From: an uncultured Vicinamibacterales bacterium
Lineage (GTDB): Bacteria > Acidobacteriota > Vicinamibacteria > Vicinamibacterales > UBA8438
Direction: 5' to 3'
DNA length: 64,000 nt
Assembly (NCBI GenBank): GCA_958295905.1
Contig: OY282382.1
Location: forward strand, 744,001-808,000
This document shows, piece after piece, positions 27,814 to 36,572 of the stretch; the stretch's first letter is position 1, and every line of letters begins with the position of its first letter. The notes under the pieces are model-generated. The model saw only the letters and a list, made by a program, of their open reading frames with translations, was not told the origin of the DNA and searched no databases. The translations under genes and the position numbers were made by a program.

Positions 27814-29127
27814 GCGCACCAGCGCCTGGTAGACGAGGTTGCGCGACAACGCCTGCACTTCGCCGGCCGCGCGCCCCCGATGCTGGATCATCCCCACGAA
27901 CGCGAGGTCCGTCTCCGGATCGATCCAGAACCACGTACCGGCCGCCCCGCCCCAGCGATAGGTGCCGTCGGCATACGCCTCCCCGGCCGCCGCGGCGTCG
28001 GTGACGACCTCGAATCCGAAGCTGAACCCCCGGCCCGCGGGCCGGGTGCTCAGCGGTCCCGGGAGCAGGTGGTTGGTCCGCATCATCTCCACCGAACGCG
28101 GCGACAACAGCCGGGCGCCGCCGAGCTCGCCGTCATTGAGCAGCATCTGCATGAACCGCAGATAGTCTCCGGCGGTCGAGTAGAGCCCGCCGCCTCCGGA
28201 GGGACCGGCCGGCGGCAGGGTGCGCACCTCGTTGTCCGCCAGTTCGAGCCCGCCGCCGTCCGCCGCCTGGTGAATCCGGGCGGCCCGATCGACATCTCCG
28301 GCGGGCACGAAGAACCCGGTGTCGACCATGCCGAGCGGCTCGAAGATCCGCTCCAGCAGGAACTCGTCGAACGGCTGCCCCGACAGCTTTTCGACCAGGT
28401 AGCCCTGCACGTCGACCGAGACGCTGTAGTGCCACTCGGCGCCGGGCTGCGAACGCAGCGGCAGCATCCCCAGCTTGTCGATCATGTCCTGCAGCGGCGC
28501 GTCCGCATCGAGGACCCCGTGTTCCCGATACGCGCGCGCGACGGGGTGGTTGTCGAACCCGTAGTCCAGTCCGCCCGAGTGGGTCAGCAGCTCGCGCATC
28601 GTCATCGACCGCGCCGCCGCTTCGAGCACCGGCGAGCCGTCGGCGTACTCACCCGCGTGGACCCTGAGATCGGCGAGCTCGGGGATGAACCGGGACACCG
28701 GATCGTTGATCTGCCACTTGCCCTCTTCGTAGAGCATCATCAGGGCCGCCGCCGTCACCGGCTTGGTCATCGAGTAGATGAGGAAGATCGAGTCGGCGGC
28801 CATCGGCGCCCCCGACTCGACGTCCTGCACCCCGACGCTGTCGACGAAGGCGACCTTGCCGTTCCGCGCGAGCATCGTCACGATACCCGCCAGTTTCCCT
28901 TCATCGACCATCCGCTGCATGCCGGCGTCGAGCCGTTCGAGACGCTCCGCGGACACCCCGACGGCGGACGGATCGACGTGGCCCAGATCGCGGGCGGCCG
29001 CATGGTGCCCGTGATGATGCTGCTGCGCCGCGAGCGGCTCGACCGGCAGCGGCCCGATCCCGAGGACCAACGCAGCCAGGGTGAGAAAAAGCGGCAAACG
29101 GTGTCGGCGTGTGGCAGCTCTTGGCAT
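27811..29127 (-). CDS. Secreted serine hydrolase, beta-lactamase family (class C-like)
   Basis: A 438-residue protein with a signal peptide (MPRAATRRHRLPLFLTLAAL, cleavage near AAQ at 35) and a His-rich stretch QHHHGHH just after. The SxxK motif is in LIYSMTKPVTAAALMMLYEE (about residue 117), the second motif is the Tyr in WHYSVSVDVQGYLVEKLSG, and WGGAAGTWFWIDPETDLAFV near the C-terminus replaces the KTG strand. These features mark the beta-lactamase/transpeptidase-like family, whose members are mostly esterases or D-aminopeptidases rather than resistance enzymes. SD CAGGGAG precedes the ATG. Confidence 0.9.
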   Translation of the reverse strand: MPRAATRRHRLPLFLTLAALVLGIGPLPVEPLAAQQHHHGHHAAARDLGHVDPSAVGVSAERLERLDAGMQRMVDEGKLAGIVTMLARNGKVAFVDSVGVQDVESGAPMAADSIFLIYSMTKPVTAAALMMLYEEGKWQINDPVSRFIPELADLRVHAGEYADGSPVLEAAARSMTMRELLTHSGGLDYGFDNHPVARAYREHGVLDADAPLQDMIDKLGMLPLRSQPGAEWHYSVSVDVQGYLVEKLSGQPFDEFLLERIFEPLGMVDTGFFVPAGDVDRAARIHQAADGGGLELADNEVRTLPPAGPSGGGGLYSTAGDYLRFMQMLLNDGELGGARLLSPRSVEMMRTNHLLPGPLSTRPAGRGFSFGFEVVTDAAAAGEAYADGTYRWGGAAGTWFWIDPETDLAFVGMIQHRGRAAGEVQALSRNLVYQALVR

Positions 29128-29526
29128 GGTGATGACTCCCTGGACGGAACTGAATTTTCAAGCGCCCTGCATGGTCTCGTCATGCGGCGGCCGGGACCTC
29201 GTGCGTCCCGCCCGGCCCCGCCGGACTACCGGTCCCCACAGGCGCGATGATGGCACGCCCACTAAGCCTACCCCAAACCGGGGCCGAGAGATCGAGGCGC
29301 ATCAACGAACCTTGATGTCCAGGCCCGGCCCGTTGCAGAATTTATCGCGCCGGCGCCGCGCTGATTCCTCGGTCCCGGGCAACTTTCCGCTCCCGGTCGG
29401 CGTCTAACCCGACATGGGACACGTGGCCGCCCGGATGCCGCAGGACGCGGAGACGCCCATGACAGGAAGCCTCGCTGCATTCGACCCGCCGCGCAACCTC
29501 GCGGCGACATCCGGAGGAGGGTCCTG
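29128..29526. other. Divergent intergenic region
   Basis: A 399-base spacer between the minus-strand hydrolase and the plus-strand adaptor gene. It must hold both promoters. A TTGAAA at 29157-29162 (read on minus) is a possible -35 for the hydrolase; no matching -10 is convincing. No repeat copy or ORF is recognised here. Confidence 0.5.
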
Positions 29527-30783
29527 ATGGTCGACATCGCACGTCCGGACATCGCACGGGCCAAGCGGGCGCGCCGTATCGCGTACGGCGTCGGGACCGG
29601 CGTGGTCGTGATCCTGATTACGGTGGGGGTGTCGCGCCTCGAGCCGGCCGCCCCCGGCGTCGATCGAGACACGGTCTATACCGACACCGTGCAGCGCGGC
29701 GAGATGCTGCGGAACGTTCGCGGCACCGGCACGCTGGTGCCGGAGGAGATCCGATGGATCTCCGCGATCACCAACAGCACGGTCGAGCGTATCGTCCTCA
29801 GACCCGGCGTCACCGTGGAGCCCGACACGGTCATCGTCGAGCTGAGCAACCCCCAGCTCGAACAGAGCGCCCTGGAGGCGGGGCTTCAGCTCGAGGCGGC
29901 GCGGGCTCGCTACAAGAGCCGGCAGGTGGAGCTGGACCGGGACGTGCTGAGCCAGCGCGCGGCCGTCGCCACCGCGGAATCGGCGCTCACCCTGGCCGAG
30001 TACGAAGCCAGTCTCGACGAAGAGCTGTTCAAGGACGAGCTGGTCTCGGAGCTGCAGCTCCGACAGAAGCAGTCGGCGGCGAACCAGTACCGCATTCAGC
30101 ACCAGATCGAGCAGCAGCGGCTCCAAATCCTGATCGACTCCATGGCGACCCAGCTTGCGGCCGAGCAGGCCGAGGTGGACCGCCTCGAGACCATCCACCA
30201 ACTGCGCCGGGACGAGGTCGCGGATCTGCAGGTCACCGCCGGAGTGGCCGGGGTCCTGCAAGAGGTACCCCTCGAGGAAGGGGCCAGCGTCACCCCCGGC
30301 ACGAATCTCGCGCGCGTCGGCGATCCCCTGCGCCTGATGGCCGAGTTGCGGATCGCGGAAACGCAGGCGAGAGACGTTCAGATCGGCCAGCCGGCGTCCA
30401 TCGACACCCGCAACGGGGTCATTCCCGGACGCGTCATCCGTATCGATCCCGCGGTGCAGCAGGGCACCGTCACCGTGGACGTATCGCTGGACGGCGCCCT
30501 GCCCCGCGGCGCCCGGCCGGACCTGACGGTGGACGGCACGATCGAGCTCGAACGGCTCGTCGACGTCGTCTACGTGGGCCGTCCGGTGTACGGCCAGGAA
30601 GACAGCGTGGTCACGCTGTTCAAGCTTCAGCCCGACGGCGACGAAGCGGTGCGGACCCGGGTCGCCCTAGGCCGCAGCTCGGTGAATACCATCGAGGTGC
30701 GCGACGGGCTGCAGCCCGGCGAAGAGGTCGTGCTGTCGGACATGTCGCAGTGGGACGAGTTCGACCGCATCCGGTTGAACTAA
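29527..30783 (+). CDS. Efflux periplasmic adaptor (HlyD/MacA family)
   Basis: A 418-residue membrane fusion protein. One membrane helix (about 20-38, GVGTGVVVILITVGVSRL) is followed by a biotinyl-lipoyl half (NVRGTGTLVPEEIRWISAIT, VERIVLRPGVTVEPDTVIVE), a long alpha-helical hairpin (about 125-235, with SDxxLF-type heptads), the second lipoyl half (ITAGVAGVLQEVPLEEGASV-like) and beta-barrel/membrane-proximal domains. Such adaptors link an inner-membrane ABC or RND pump to an outer-membrane channel. GGAGGAGG precedes the ATG. The next gene is an ABC ATPase of the MacB/LolD group, but no permease or TolC gene is adjacent. Confidence 0.9.
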   Translation: MVDIARPDIARAKRARRIAYGVGTGVVVILITVGVSRLEPAAPGVDRDTVYTDTVQRGEMLRNVRGTGTLVPEEIRWISAITNSTVERIVLRPGVTVEPDTVIVELSNPQLEQSALEAGLQLEAARARYKSRQVELDRDVLSQRAAVATAESALTLAEYEASLDEELFKDELVSELQLRQKQSAANQYRIQHQIEQQRLQILIDSMATQLAAEQAEVDRLETIHQLRRDEVADLQVTAGVAGVLQEVPLEEGASVTPGTNLARVGDPLRLMAELRIAETQARDVQIGQPASIDTRNGVIPGRVIRIDPAVQQGTVTVDVSLDGALPRGARPDLTVDGTIELERLVDVVYVGRPVYGQEDSVVTLFKLQPDGDEAVRTRVALGRSSVNTIEVRDGLQPGEEVVLSDMSQWDEFDRIRLN

Positions 30784-30942
30784 GTGCCCCTGGTTCGCGG
30801 AATCATCCTGAAGGAACGACTTTCTCCCGGTTCACGAGCACCACCAGAACATGCCGACGGCCTCGCGGATTTCCCTGACATGACCCTGTGAGCCCGTGGT
30901 GACCACGTCCGATCCACGCAGCGGGAGGAGGATCCAGCCAAA

Positions 30943-31644
30943 ATGACTGACACGGCCCAACCCCTGATTCACCTCGACAAGGTGACGAAAGTCTTCTTGA
31001 CGGACGAAGTGGAAACCCACGCGCTCGCGGCGATCGACCTGGATATCTACCCGGGGGAGTACATCGCCATCTCGGGACCGTCCGGCTGTGGAAAATCGAC
31101 GCTGCTCTCGATTCTCGGGCTGCTCGACTCGCCGTCCGACGGTCACTACCAGTTGAACGGCCGGCCGGTGGCGAGTCTCAAGATGTCGGACCGCGCCCGC
31201 ACCCGCAACCGCGAGATCGGGTTCATCTTCCAAAGCTTCAACCTCATCGGCGATCTCACCGTCTACGAGAACGTCGAGCTGCCCCTGACCTATCGCGGCA
31301 TGCGCCCGGCCGAACGGCGGGAACGCGTGGACGAAGCCCTCGAGAAGGTCGAGATGGCCCACCGCGCCAAGCATCTGCCGAGCCAGCTTTCGGGCGGCCA
31401 GCAACAGCGGGTGGCGGTGGCCCGCGCCGTCGCCGGCCAACCCTCGATTCTCCTCGCCGACGAGCCGACCGGCAACCTCGACTCCAAGAACGGCGAAGCG
31501 GTGATGCAGCTTCTTGAAGGCCTGCACGGCGAAGGGTCGACCATCTGCATGGTCACCCACGACCCGCGCTACGCCCAGCACGCCGGCCGCGAGGTGCATC
31601 TGTTCGACGGGCGGGTCGTGTCGGGTCCGCAGGACGAGAGTTAG
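30943..31644 (+). CDS. ABC transporter ATP-binding protein (MacB/LolD/FtsE type)
   Basis: A 233-residue ATPase. Walker A GPSGCGKST (about 45-53), Q-loop in GFIFQSFNLIGDLTVYENVE (about 92-111), signature LSGGQQQRVAVARA (about 148-161), Walker B ILLADEPTGNLDS (about 168-180) and H-loop VTHDPRYAQHA (about 203-213). The spacing is typical of the LolD/MacB group that works with FtsX-like permeases and MacA-type adaptors. The adaptor gene lies 159 bases upstream. The expected permease is missing downstream, where repeat sequences begin instead. Confidence 0.93.
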   Translation: MTDTAQPLIHLDKVTKVFLTDEVETHALAAIDLDIYPGEYIAISGPSGCGKSTLLSILGLLDSPSDGHYQLNGRPVASLKMSDRARTRNREIGFIFQSFNLIGDLTVYENVELPLTYRGMRPAERRERVDEALEKVEMAHRAKHLPSQLSGGQQQRVAVARAVAGQPSILLADEPTGNLDSKNGEAVMQLLEGLHGEGSTICMVTHDPRYAQHAGREVHLFDGRVVSGPQDES

Positions 31645-31651
31645 CCGCCCG

Positions 31652-31795
31652 GGGTGAAACCCCCCGCACCGAGAGCGGCGAAGCGCCGGCGGGCGGAAGA
31701 GCGCCCGCGGGCAAAGAACGCCCGTGCCTGACAAGGTCACCGACGGACAACCCTGTCGGGCGGGATGCATCGCCGCTTGAAGGCGGCGGGCTGTT
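31652..31795 (+). repeat. Dispersed repeat family B with 5' extension, copy 2
   Basis: GAAACCCCCCGCACCGAGAG ... GAGCGCCCGCGGGCAAAGAA ... ACCGACGGACAACCCTGTCG, GCGGGATGCATCGCCGCTTG, AAGGCGGCGGG. The same extended order recurs at 37032-37185 (CACCGAGAGCCGCGGGGCAA etc.). Lies between convergent genes. Confidence 0.8.
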
Positions 31796-31829
31796 GGTTT
31801 CAGGGTCAGGAGCCGGGGCCCGGGCAGGG

Positions 31830-33380
31830 CTACTCCGGCCGCTCGACCGTGGTGTAGTCGAGGTACGACCGGCCGTCGACCTGCGAGACGGTGGCCGTCA
31901 GCCGGTAACCCCCGTCCGCGGACTCGACCTCGACCTCGGTCGAACCCACCGCGACCTCGGATGGGTCCGGCCCGGCGCGCAGCGCCTCGTGGAGCACCCG
32001 GCCCTGCATCGAAGCCGGTATCTCGATCCCGAGCGTATGCAGGAACGTGGGGGCGAAGTCCACGTTGCCGCTCGGCACGGCACTCTCGACACCGGCCTTC
32101 AGGTCGGGGCCGACCGCCACCAGCGTGTTGCGCACGTCGAACGGGCTCGAGCTGCCGTGGCCGGCGACGCCCGACTGCGCCGATGTTCCGCGAAAGCCGT
32201 ACCGGCCCACCGCCGCCGTCCAATCGGGCGAGTAGAGGATCTGCGCGGCGCGCGGATGATTCCACCGTGCGAGGTCCAACGACAAGGTGCCGGCCACCCC
32301 GCCCCCGCGGGCGCCGCGGCCCGCACCCCGGGTGAAGATCGCCCCGACGCCCTCGGTCGCCTGCAGGGCGGCGACGATGCCCGACACCGCCGCCGCATCG
32401 CCGTCGCGCACGTAGATGGCGTCGGCGCCGGCCACGATACGCGGCGAGCCGTCGTCGAGCGGCGCCGCGAAGGGCGCCAGCACCGCTCCGCGGTCGATGC
32501 CGCCGGTGTGCTCGGAGAACCCGTGGTCGGAGGTCACCCAGATGTTGGTGGTCTCGAACAGACCGGCCGCGGCAAGACCGTCCTGCAGGCGCTGGATCTC
32601 GGCATCGAGCCGGAACAGCGCCTCGACCACCAGGGGGTGGCCGACGCCGTGGCGGTGCGCCGTGGTGTCCGGATCGCTGAGCCAGAGCACCGTCACCGTC
32701 GGGTCGATCTCAGCCAGCGCGACCTGCAGGAATGCATCGACAATCCAGCGGTTTCTCGCATGATTCGGCGTGCCCGCGTCGGGCACCGCCCCGAGGCGGT
32801 CGAGGGCCTGCCCACGCAGCGCCGCCGGCTGGCTGTACTCGTAGTGGAGGATGGCGCCGCCGGCGGCGGTATGGTTCAGGAGGTAGGACGAGCCGCTGGA
32901 TCCGGCGCTCATGACCAGGAGCCGGCCGCCCGACGACTGAAGCGCCTCGCCCAGGGTGGTCGCCGTCAGCAAGGGTTCGCCGACGGCGTCCTCGATCCTC
33001 AACAGGTTGTCGCGGTCGCTCGTGGTCAGGAACCGCGTGGCCTCGACCTGCGGGAAGAACACCGCGTTGCCCATCAGCCCGTGGGTCTCCGGATAGGCTC
33101 CGGTCGAGATGGACGCGGCGTTGACCCGGGTCACGGTCGGAAACACCGCGTGATGCCTGGTCATGACCGTCCCGCGCCGCCCCAGCGCATGCAGCGCCGG
33201 CATGAAGTGAGGCTGCACGTAATCGGGTCGCAACCCGTCGAGCACGATCAGCAGGTGCCGCGGCCGTTCGCCGCGCGGCGCGGTCCCGCCGTCCTGGCCG
33301 GCCGTCCCGTACGAAGGCGCGGCCAGCGCGAGCGCCAGCGCCAGCAGATGCCGCCCGACCCATCCGGCCATCGGCGGCAC
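31830..33380 (-). CDS. Secreted alkaline-phosphatase-superfamily phosphodiesterase (NPP-like)
   Basis: About 516 residues, starting at GTG 33380 or ATG 33371 (MAGWVGRHLLALALALAAPS, a signal peptide). Metal and nucleophile motifs of the type I phosphodiesterase/nucleotide pyrophosphatase family are present: LLIVLDGLRPDYV (Asp, about 44-56), FPTVTRVNAASISTGAYPET (Thr nucleophile), WLSDPDTTAHRHGVGHP (Asp/His) and TSDHGFSEHTGG (Asp-His). It should hydrolyse phosphodiester or pyrophosphate bonds of nucleotides or phospholipids outside the cytoplasm. Its start codon directly follows the stop of a 35-residue membrane peptide gene (TGA-GTG), so the two are translationally coupled. Confidence 0.9.
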   Translation of the reverse strand: MPPMAGWVGRHLLALALALAAPSYGTAGQDGGTAPRGERPRHLLIVLDGLRPDYVQPHFMPALHALGRRGTVMTRHHAVFPTVTRVNAASISTGAYPETHGLMGNAVFFPQVEATRFLTTSDRDNLLRIEDAVGEPLLTATTLGEALQSSGGRLLVMSAGSSGSSYLLNHTAAGGAILHYEYSQPAALRGQALDRLGAVPDAGTPNHARNRWIVDAFLQVALAEIDPTVTVLWLSDPDTTAHRHGVGHPLVVEALFRLDAEIQRLQDGLAAAGLFETTNIWVTSDHGFSEHTGGIDRGAVLAPFAAPLDDGSPRIVAGADAIYVRDGDAAAVSGIVAALQATEGVGAIFTRGAGRGARGGGVAGTLSLDLARWNHPRAAQILYSPDWTAAVGRYGFRGTSAQSGVAGHGSSSPFDVRNTLVAVGPDLKAGVESAVPSGNVDFAPTFLHTLGIEIPASMQGRVLHEALRAGPDPSEVAVGSTEVEVESADGGYRLTATVSQVDGRSYLDYTTVERPE

Positions 33381-33488
33381 TCAGCGCTTGACCAGCCCCA
33401 GGAGGGCGCAGGCGAGAACGACCAGGAACGGGAGCACCGTACCGGCGGCGAACATCAGGGTGGCGAGAGCGGGCGGTTCGGTGGGCAT
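33381..33488 (-). CDS. 35-residue single-pass membrane peptide
   Basis: Too short for usual gene calling. The peptide starts MPTEPPALATLM and continues as one hydrophobic helix, ending LLGLVKR. The ATG at 33488 has a strong ribosome-binding site (AAGGAGT, 7 bases upstream). The stop codon is immediately followed by the GTG start of the secreted phosphodiesterase. The good SD, the clean membrane helix with a positive C-terminus and the coupling support a real gene. A leader-type or small regulatory membrane peptide is possible; the function is unknown. Confidence 0.6.
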   Translation of the reverse strand: MPTEPPALATLMFAAGTVLPFLVVLACALLGLVKR

Positions 33489-33836
33489 CTGTGACTCCTT
33501 CTGTCGATGGCGGCCCGGATCGACCGGGCCCTCCGTGGCTGACGGGACCAACGACCCACGGCCCGCGTCGATGACGTCTGCGGCAGTTCGTGCGGGTCGA
33601 TTCTAACAGTTCACGGCCCCCGCCGGGGCACCCGCGGCACCCGCGGGGACAGCCCGCGGCTCCGCTTGCCGCCCGCCCGACCCTCCAGGAGTCCGCGCCG
33701 TTCTACGCCCAGCGGCCCGTCACGTCATAAATTTAGGACAGACGAACTTGGGTCGAACGACGTATTTCTTCTGCATAGGACTCTTGCGGTTCGAGGTGGG
33801 GGCCCCGTCGACCCTGTTTTTAGTCGTGGCGATGCA
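33489..33836. other. Gene-free stretch with two repeats
   Basis: A 348-base spacer upstream of the small membrane peptide. 33489-33648 is GC-rich and must carry the promoter of the peptide/phosphodiesterase operon. 33649-33707 is a truncated family A repeat and 33713-33840 a family D repeat. Confidence 0.6.
33649..33707 (-). repeat. Repeat family A, truncated copy
   Basis: Shares GCGGCTCCGCTTGCCGCCCG, CCTCCAGGAGTCCGCGCCGT and TCTACG with the copies at 22500 and 45121, but stops before the second half of the terminal hairpin. Confidence 0.75.
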
Positions 33837-33840
33837 CTAG
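33713..33840 (-). repeat. Dispersed repeat family D, copy 2
   Basis: Reverse complement of the unit at 20790-20936: GTGCATCGCCACGACTAAAA, AAATACGTCGTTCG, CAAGTTCGTCTGTCCTAAAT and TGACGTGACGG. Its outer end CACTAGTGC contains the TAG stop codon of the SIS-domain gene. A short piece of the same end (TTTAATCGTGGCGAAGCGCT) also occurs after rmuC at 22366. Confidence 0.75.
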
Positions 33841-35108
33841 TGCGACCCGAACGGAAACGCGGTGAGCCAAGCCCGGGTGTGGTCGATGTCGTCGGTGCGC
33901 AACGTATCCGGGTTGAAGCCTCGTTCCGCGCCCAGATAGTAGCCCAGCAACTGAAACGTGATCGCGGCCAGCGGCGGCATCAGCAGCTCGCCGGTCGTCT
34001 CGGGCACCGCGATGACGAACGTCGCGTCGGGGGCCACCGTGTCGTCTCCGTCCACCACCAGGGCCAGACTCGGCGAGCCGGCGGCCCGCGCCGTGCGGGC
34101 CGCGTCGTGCAGCCGCGCATAGGAGCCGCCGGGCGGCGCGATGACCACCGTGGCGATGTCCTCCGACAGCAGCGGAATCGCGTTGTGCGCGTACTCGGCC
34201 GGTCGATACGCTTTGCAGAGCAGACTGCTCTCTTCCTCTATCTTCAACGCTCCTTCGCGGGCCGAGAACCAGTTCGCGCCGCCTCCGGACAGCAGCAGCG
34301 CCCGCTGATCCTTGAGGGCGTTGGCGATCTGCGATACGTTCACGTCCTCCTCTTCCAGGAACTGCGCCGCCGCGTTCGGCAGTTCGGCGACCGCCCCCCC
34401 CAGTTCGTCGACCTCGCGGCCGGTGAGCGACGACGTAGCCCTACCGATCTCGAGTCCCAGCAGATACAGGAGCACCAGACGGGTCGTCAGGACCGACACG
34501 TCGGGGCCGCAACGCTGCCCGGTCGGGAAACAGATGTTCTCGTCACACAGGTCCTCCAGCACGCTCCCCGGCGTATTGGTCAGCCCGAGCGTGAGCACCC
34601 CGCGTTCCCGGGCCTGCCGGCCCGCCTCGATCGTCTCGACGCTGGCTCCGGTCGCCGACTGGAGGACGAGGGCGGTCGGCTCGGGCCCCGGGCGCCAGTG
34701 GTTCGAGAACTCCTGGGATTCGTGGCTCTCGGTGGACCACCCCGTCCACTGCCGGAACAAGAACGCCCCGAGCTCGGCCGCGTTGAAGGCGGCGCCGCAC
34801 CCGGTGAAGACCAGACGCCGGATGCCCCGCTCGACGAGGCGCCGGGCGAGCGCCGCCACCTCGGGGCGCCTGTCGACCACCTGCCGCATCAGCTCCGGCT
34901 GCCGGCGGACATCCTCGATCAGAAGATAGGGATGCCCCTGGCGAATCTCGGTGGTGCCCCGGATTCGAGCCCAGAGCGGCACGCGGGCAAGCTCTTCCTC
35001 CAGCCAGACCGGCAACGGATCGTCGAGGGTCGGCGGCGCCGCCCCGGGATTGGCGTCCATCAGATCGCGGGCCCACCGCGGCAGTCTGTGCTTGGTCAGT
35101 CGTGGCAT
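33837..35108 (-). CDS. Double SIS-domain sugar isomerase-like protein (AgaS/GlmS-C family)
   Basis: A 423-residue protein with two SIS domains and no glutaminase domain. Domain 1 contains LVFTGCGAAFNAAELGAFLF (about 95-114) and LQSATGASVETIEAG; domain 2 contains LLSGGGANWFSAREGALKIE (about 268-287) and HNAIPLLSEDIATVVIAPPG. The layout is that of AgaS, FrlB and GlmS C-terminal halves, which isomerise or deaminate sugar or amino-sugar phosphates. The N-terminal 60 residues are a helical extension. No sugar-catabolism genes are adjacent, so the substrate is unknown. Confidence 0.82.
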   Translation of the reverse strand: MPRLTKHRLPRWARDLMDANPGAAPPTLDDPLPVWLEEELARVPLWARIRGTTEIRQGHPYLLIEDVRRQPELMRQVVDRRPEVAALARRLVERGIRRLVFTGCGAAFNAAELGAFLFRQWTGWSTESHESQEFSNHWRPGPEPTALVLQSATGASVETIEAGRQARERGVLTLGLTNTPGSVLEDLCDENICFPTGQRCGPDVSVLTTRLVLLYLLGLEIGRATSSLTGREVDELGGAVAELPNAAAQFLEEEDVNVSQIANALKDQRALLLSGGGANWFSAREGALKIEEESSLLCKAYRPAEYAHNAIPLLSEDIATVVIAPPGGSYARLHDAARTARAAGSPSLALVVDGDDTVAPDATFVIAVPETTGELLMPPLAAITFQLLGYYLGAERGFNPDTLRTDDIDHTRAWLTAFPFGSH

Positions 35109-35644
35109 TGCGTGTGTCGCCCGCGGCCCCGTGCGCCGGAAGGACGGTGCAGGGTACTAGAAACCACGTCTTCCCGAAACCCCGACGTCCGGTGGCCCGG
35201 CGGCGGGAGGCCCCGCTGCATTCAAAGCGGCGGCGCATCCCGCCTGACTGCGTGGTTCCTCGGTCCCCGGCACCCGCGGTATGCGCCCTCCGACACGCCT
35301 GATCGCACGGACGCCCTGACCGCCCCGTGGCGAAGTCCCCGCTGCATTCGGGTGGCGATGCATGCCGCCCGACTGCGTCGTTCGTCGGACTGCGTGCAGT
35401 CCGCGGTTGCGATACGCCCCCAACCGTCATGATCGGAGACGCCGATCACCCCAACGCCACGAAACGTGGGGACATGTTCCACAGCAACAGGCGCCCTCCT
35501 CAAGCCCTGTCAGGCGGGCGTCCCGCCGCCCGCCGGCGCACTCGCCGGTCTCGGCGCCGGACGGGGTTCCGCCGCGGGCCGCCCGGATCGCCGCCGAGGT
35601 CCGCGGGCGCGACGATCACCGTGCTTGTGCCGCCGGACCGTCCG
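35109..35644. repeat. Gene-free stretch with two inverted copies of repeat family B
   Basis: A 536-base spacer. One family B copy lies at 35200-35258 (CCCGCTGCATTCAAAGCGGC, GGCGCATCCCGCCTGACTGC) and a second at 35321-35395 (CCGTGGCGAAGTCCCCGCTG, CATGCCGCCCGACTGCGTCG, TTCGTCGG), both reverse complements of the copy at 25945. Around 35507-35560 is GTCAGGCGGGCGTCCCGCCG, resembling 7857. The region must also hold the SIS gene promoter (TAGTAC near 35155, minus strand, is a weak -10 candidate). No ORF is convincing. Confidence 0.75.
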
Positions 35645-36529
35645 TCACCGGTTCGTGGACCGATCGATCAGCGTCTGCGCACGTTTAAAGAAGCCGGGGA
35701 CGTTGAGCCGCGCGCAGAGGTCGAAGAGGGCGGGACGCGGTCCTCTCCAGCGCAGATCGTCGACCGAGTCGAACAACTGCGCGTTCGTGCGCAGCGTGGC
35801 GAGATCCCGGAAACGCCGGGCGGCGTCGCGGCGCCCGGCGAGCTCGGCCGCCAGACGGCCCGCGCCCCGCACCGTCACATCCCAATCGGCGGCATCGTCC
35901 GGTATCGCATCGATGTGCCGGTACCGCCCGAGCACGGCCGCGGCCGACTTGGCGCCCCACCCCCGCAACCCGGGAAACCCATCCGCGGCATCGCCGACCA
36001 GGGCGAGGTAGTCGGGAATGGATGCCGGGGCCACCCCGAACTTCGCCCGGACGCCCGCCTCGTCGCGCAGCGTGCCGGCCCGCCGGTCGAACTGCACCAC
36101 CCGGCTCCCCGTCACGCACTGCGCGAGGTCCTTGTCCGGTGTGCAGACGAATATCTGCTCGACGCGGGGGTCGCCGGCCGCGAGCGACGCCGCGGACGCC
36201 AGCGCGTCGTCCGCCTCGAGTTCGGTCATCGGCCAGACCGCGACGCCGAGGGCCTCCAGCGCTTCTTCCAGCGGGCCGAACTGCCCGAAGAGGGCGGGGT
36301 CGATACCGTCCCCGGTCTTGTAACCCGGCCAGAGATCGTTGCGGAACGATTCGATGACGTGGTCCGTCGCCACGCCGAGGTGGGTCACGTCGTTCTCGAT
36401 CATCGACAACACGGAGCCCACGACGCCGCGGACGGCGCCCACTTCGCGTCCGTCGACGTCGCTGGCCGGCGGCACCGCATGGAAGTGACGGAACAGCTCG
36501 TAGGTCCCGTCAATCAGGAACACGTTCAT
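35645..36529 (-). CDS. 5'-3' exonuclease (PolA N-terminal/FEN family)
   Basis: A 294-residue stand-alone 5'-3' exonuclease from ATG 36529 (MNVFLIDGTYELFRHF). Conserved acidic residues for metal binding are in LIDGTYEL (Asp7), MTELEADDALAS (about 104-115) and FVCTPDKDLAQCV (about 132-144). The helix-hairpin-helix region LVGDAADGFPGLRGWGAKSA (about 182-201) follows. These are the hallmarks of the exonuclease domain of DNA polymerase I and phage T5 FEN enzymes. It probably removes RNA primers or flaps. The 14-residue upstream extension in the same frame is not conserved-looking. Confidence 0.88.
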   Translation of the reverse strand: MNVFLIDGTYELFRHFHAVPPASDVDGREVGAVRGVVGSVLSMIENDVTHLGVATDHVIESFRNDLWPGYKTGDGIDPALFGQFGPLEEALEALGVAVWPMTELEADDALASAASLAAGDPRVEQIFVCTPDKDLAQCVTGSRVVQFDRRAGTLRDEAGVRAKFGVAPASIPDYLALVGDAADGFPGLRGWGAKSAAAVLGRYRHIDAIPDDAADWDVTVRGAGRLAAELAGRRDAARRFRDLATLRTNAQLFDSVDDLRWRGPRPALFDLCARLNVPGFFKRAQTLIDRSTNR

Positions 36530-36572
36530 GCGCGCGGAATCGGGAACGGGTGGCGGGACCCCCGCGGGCATC

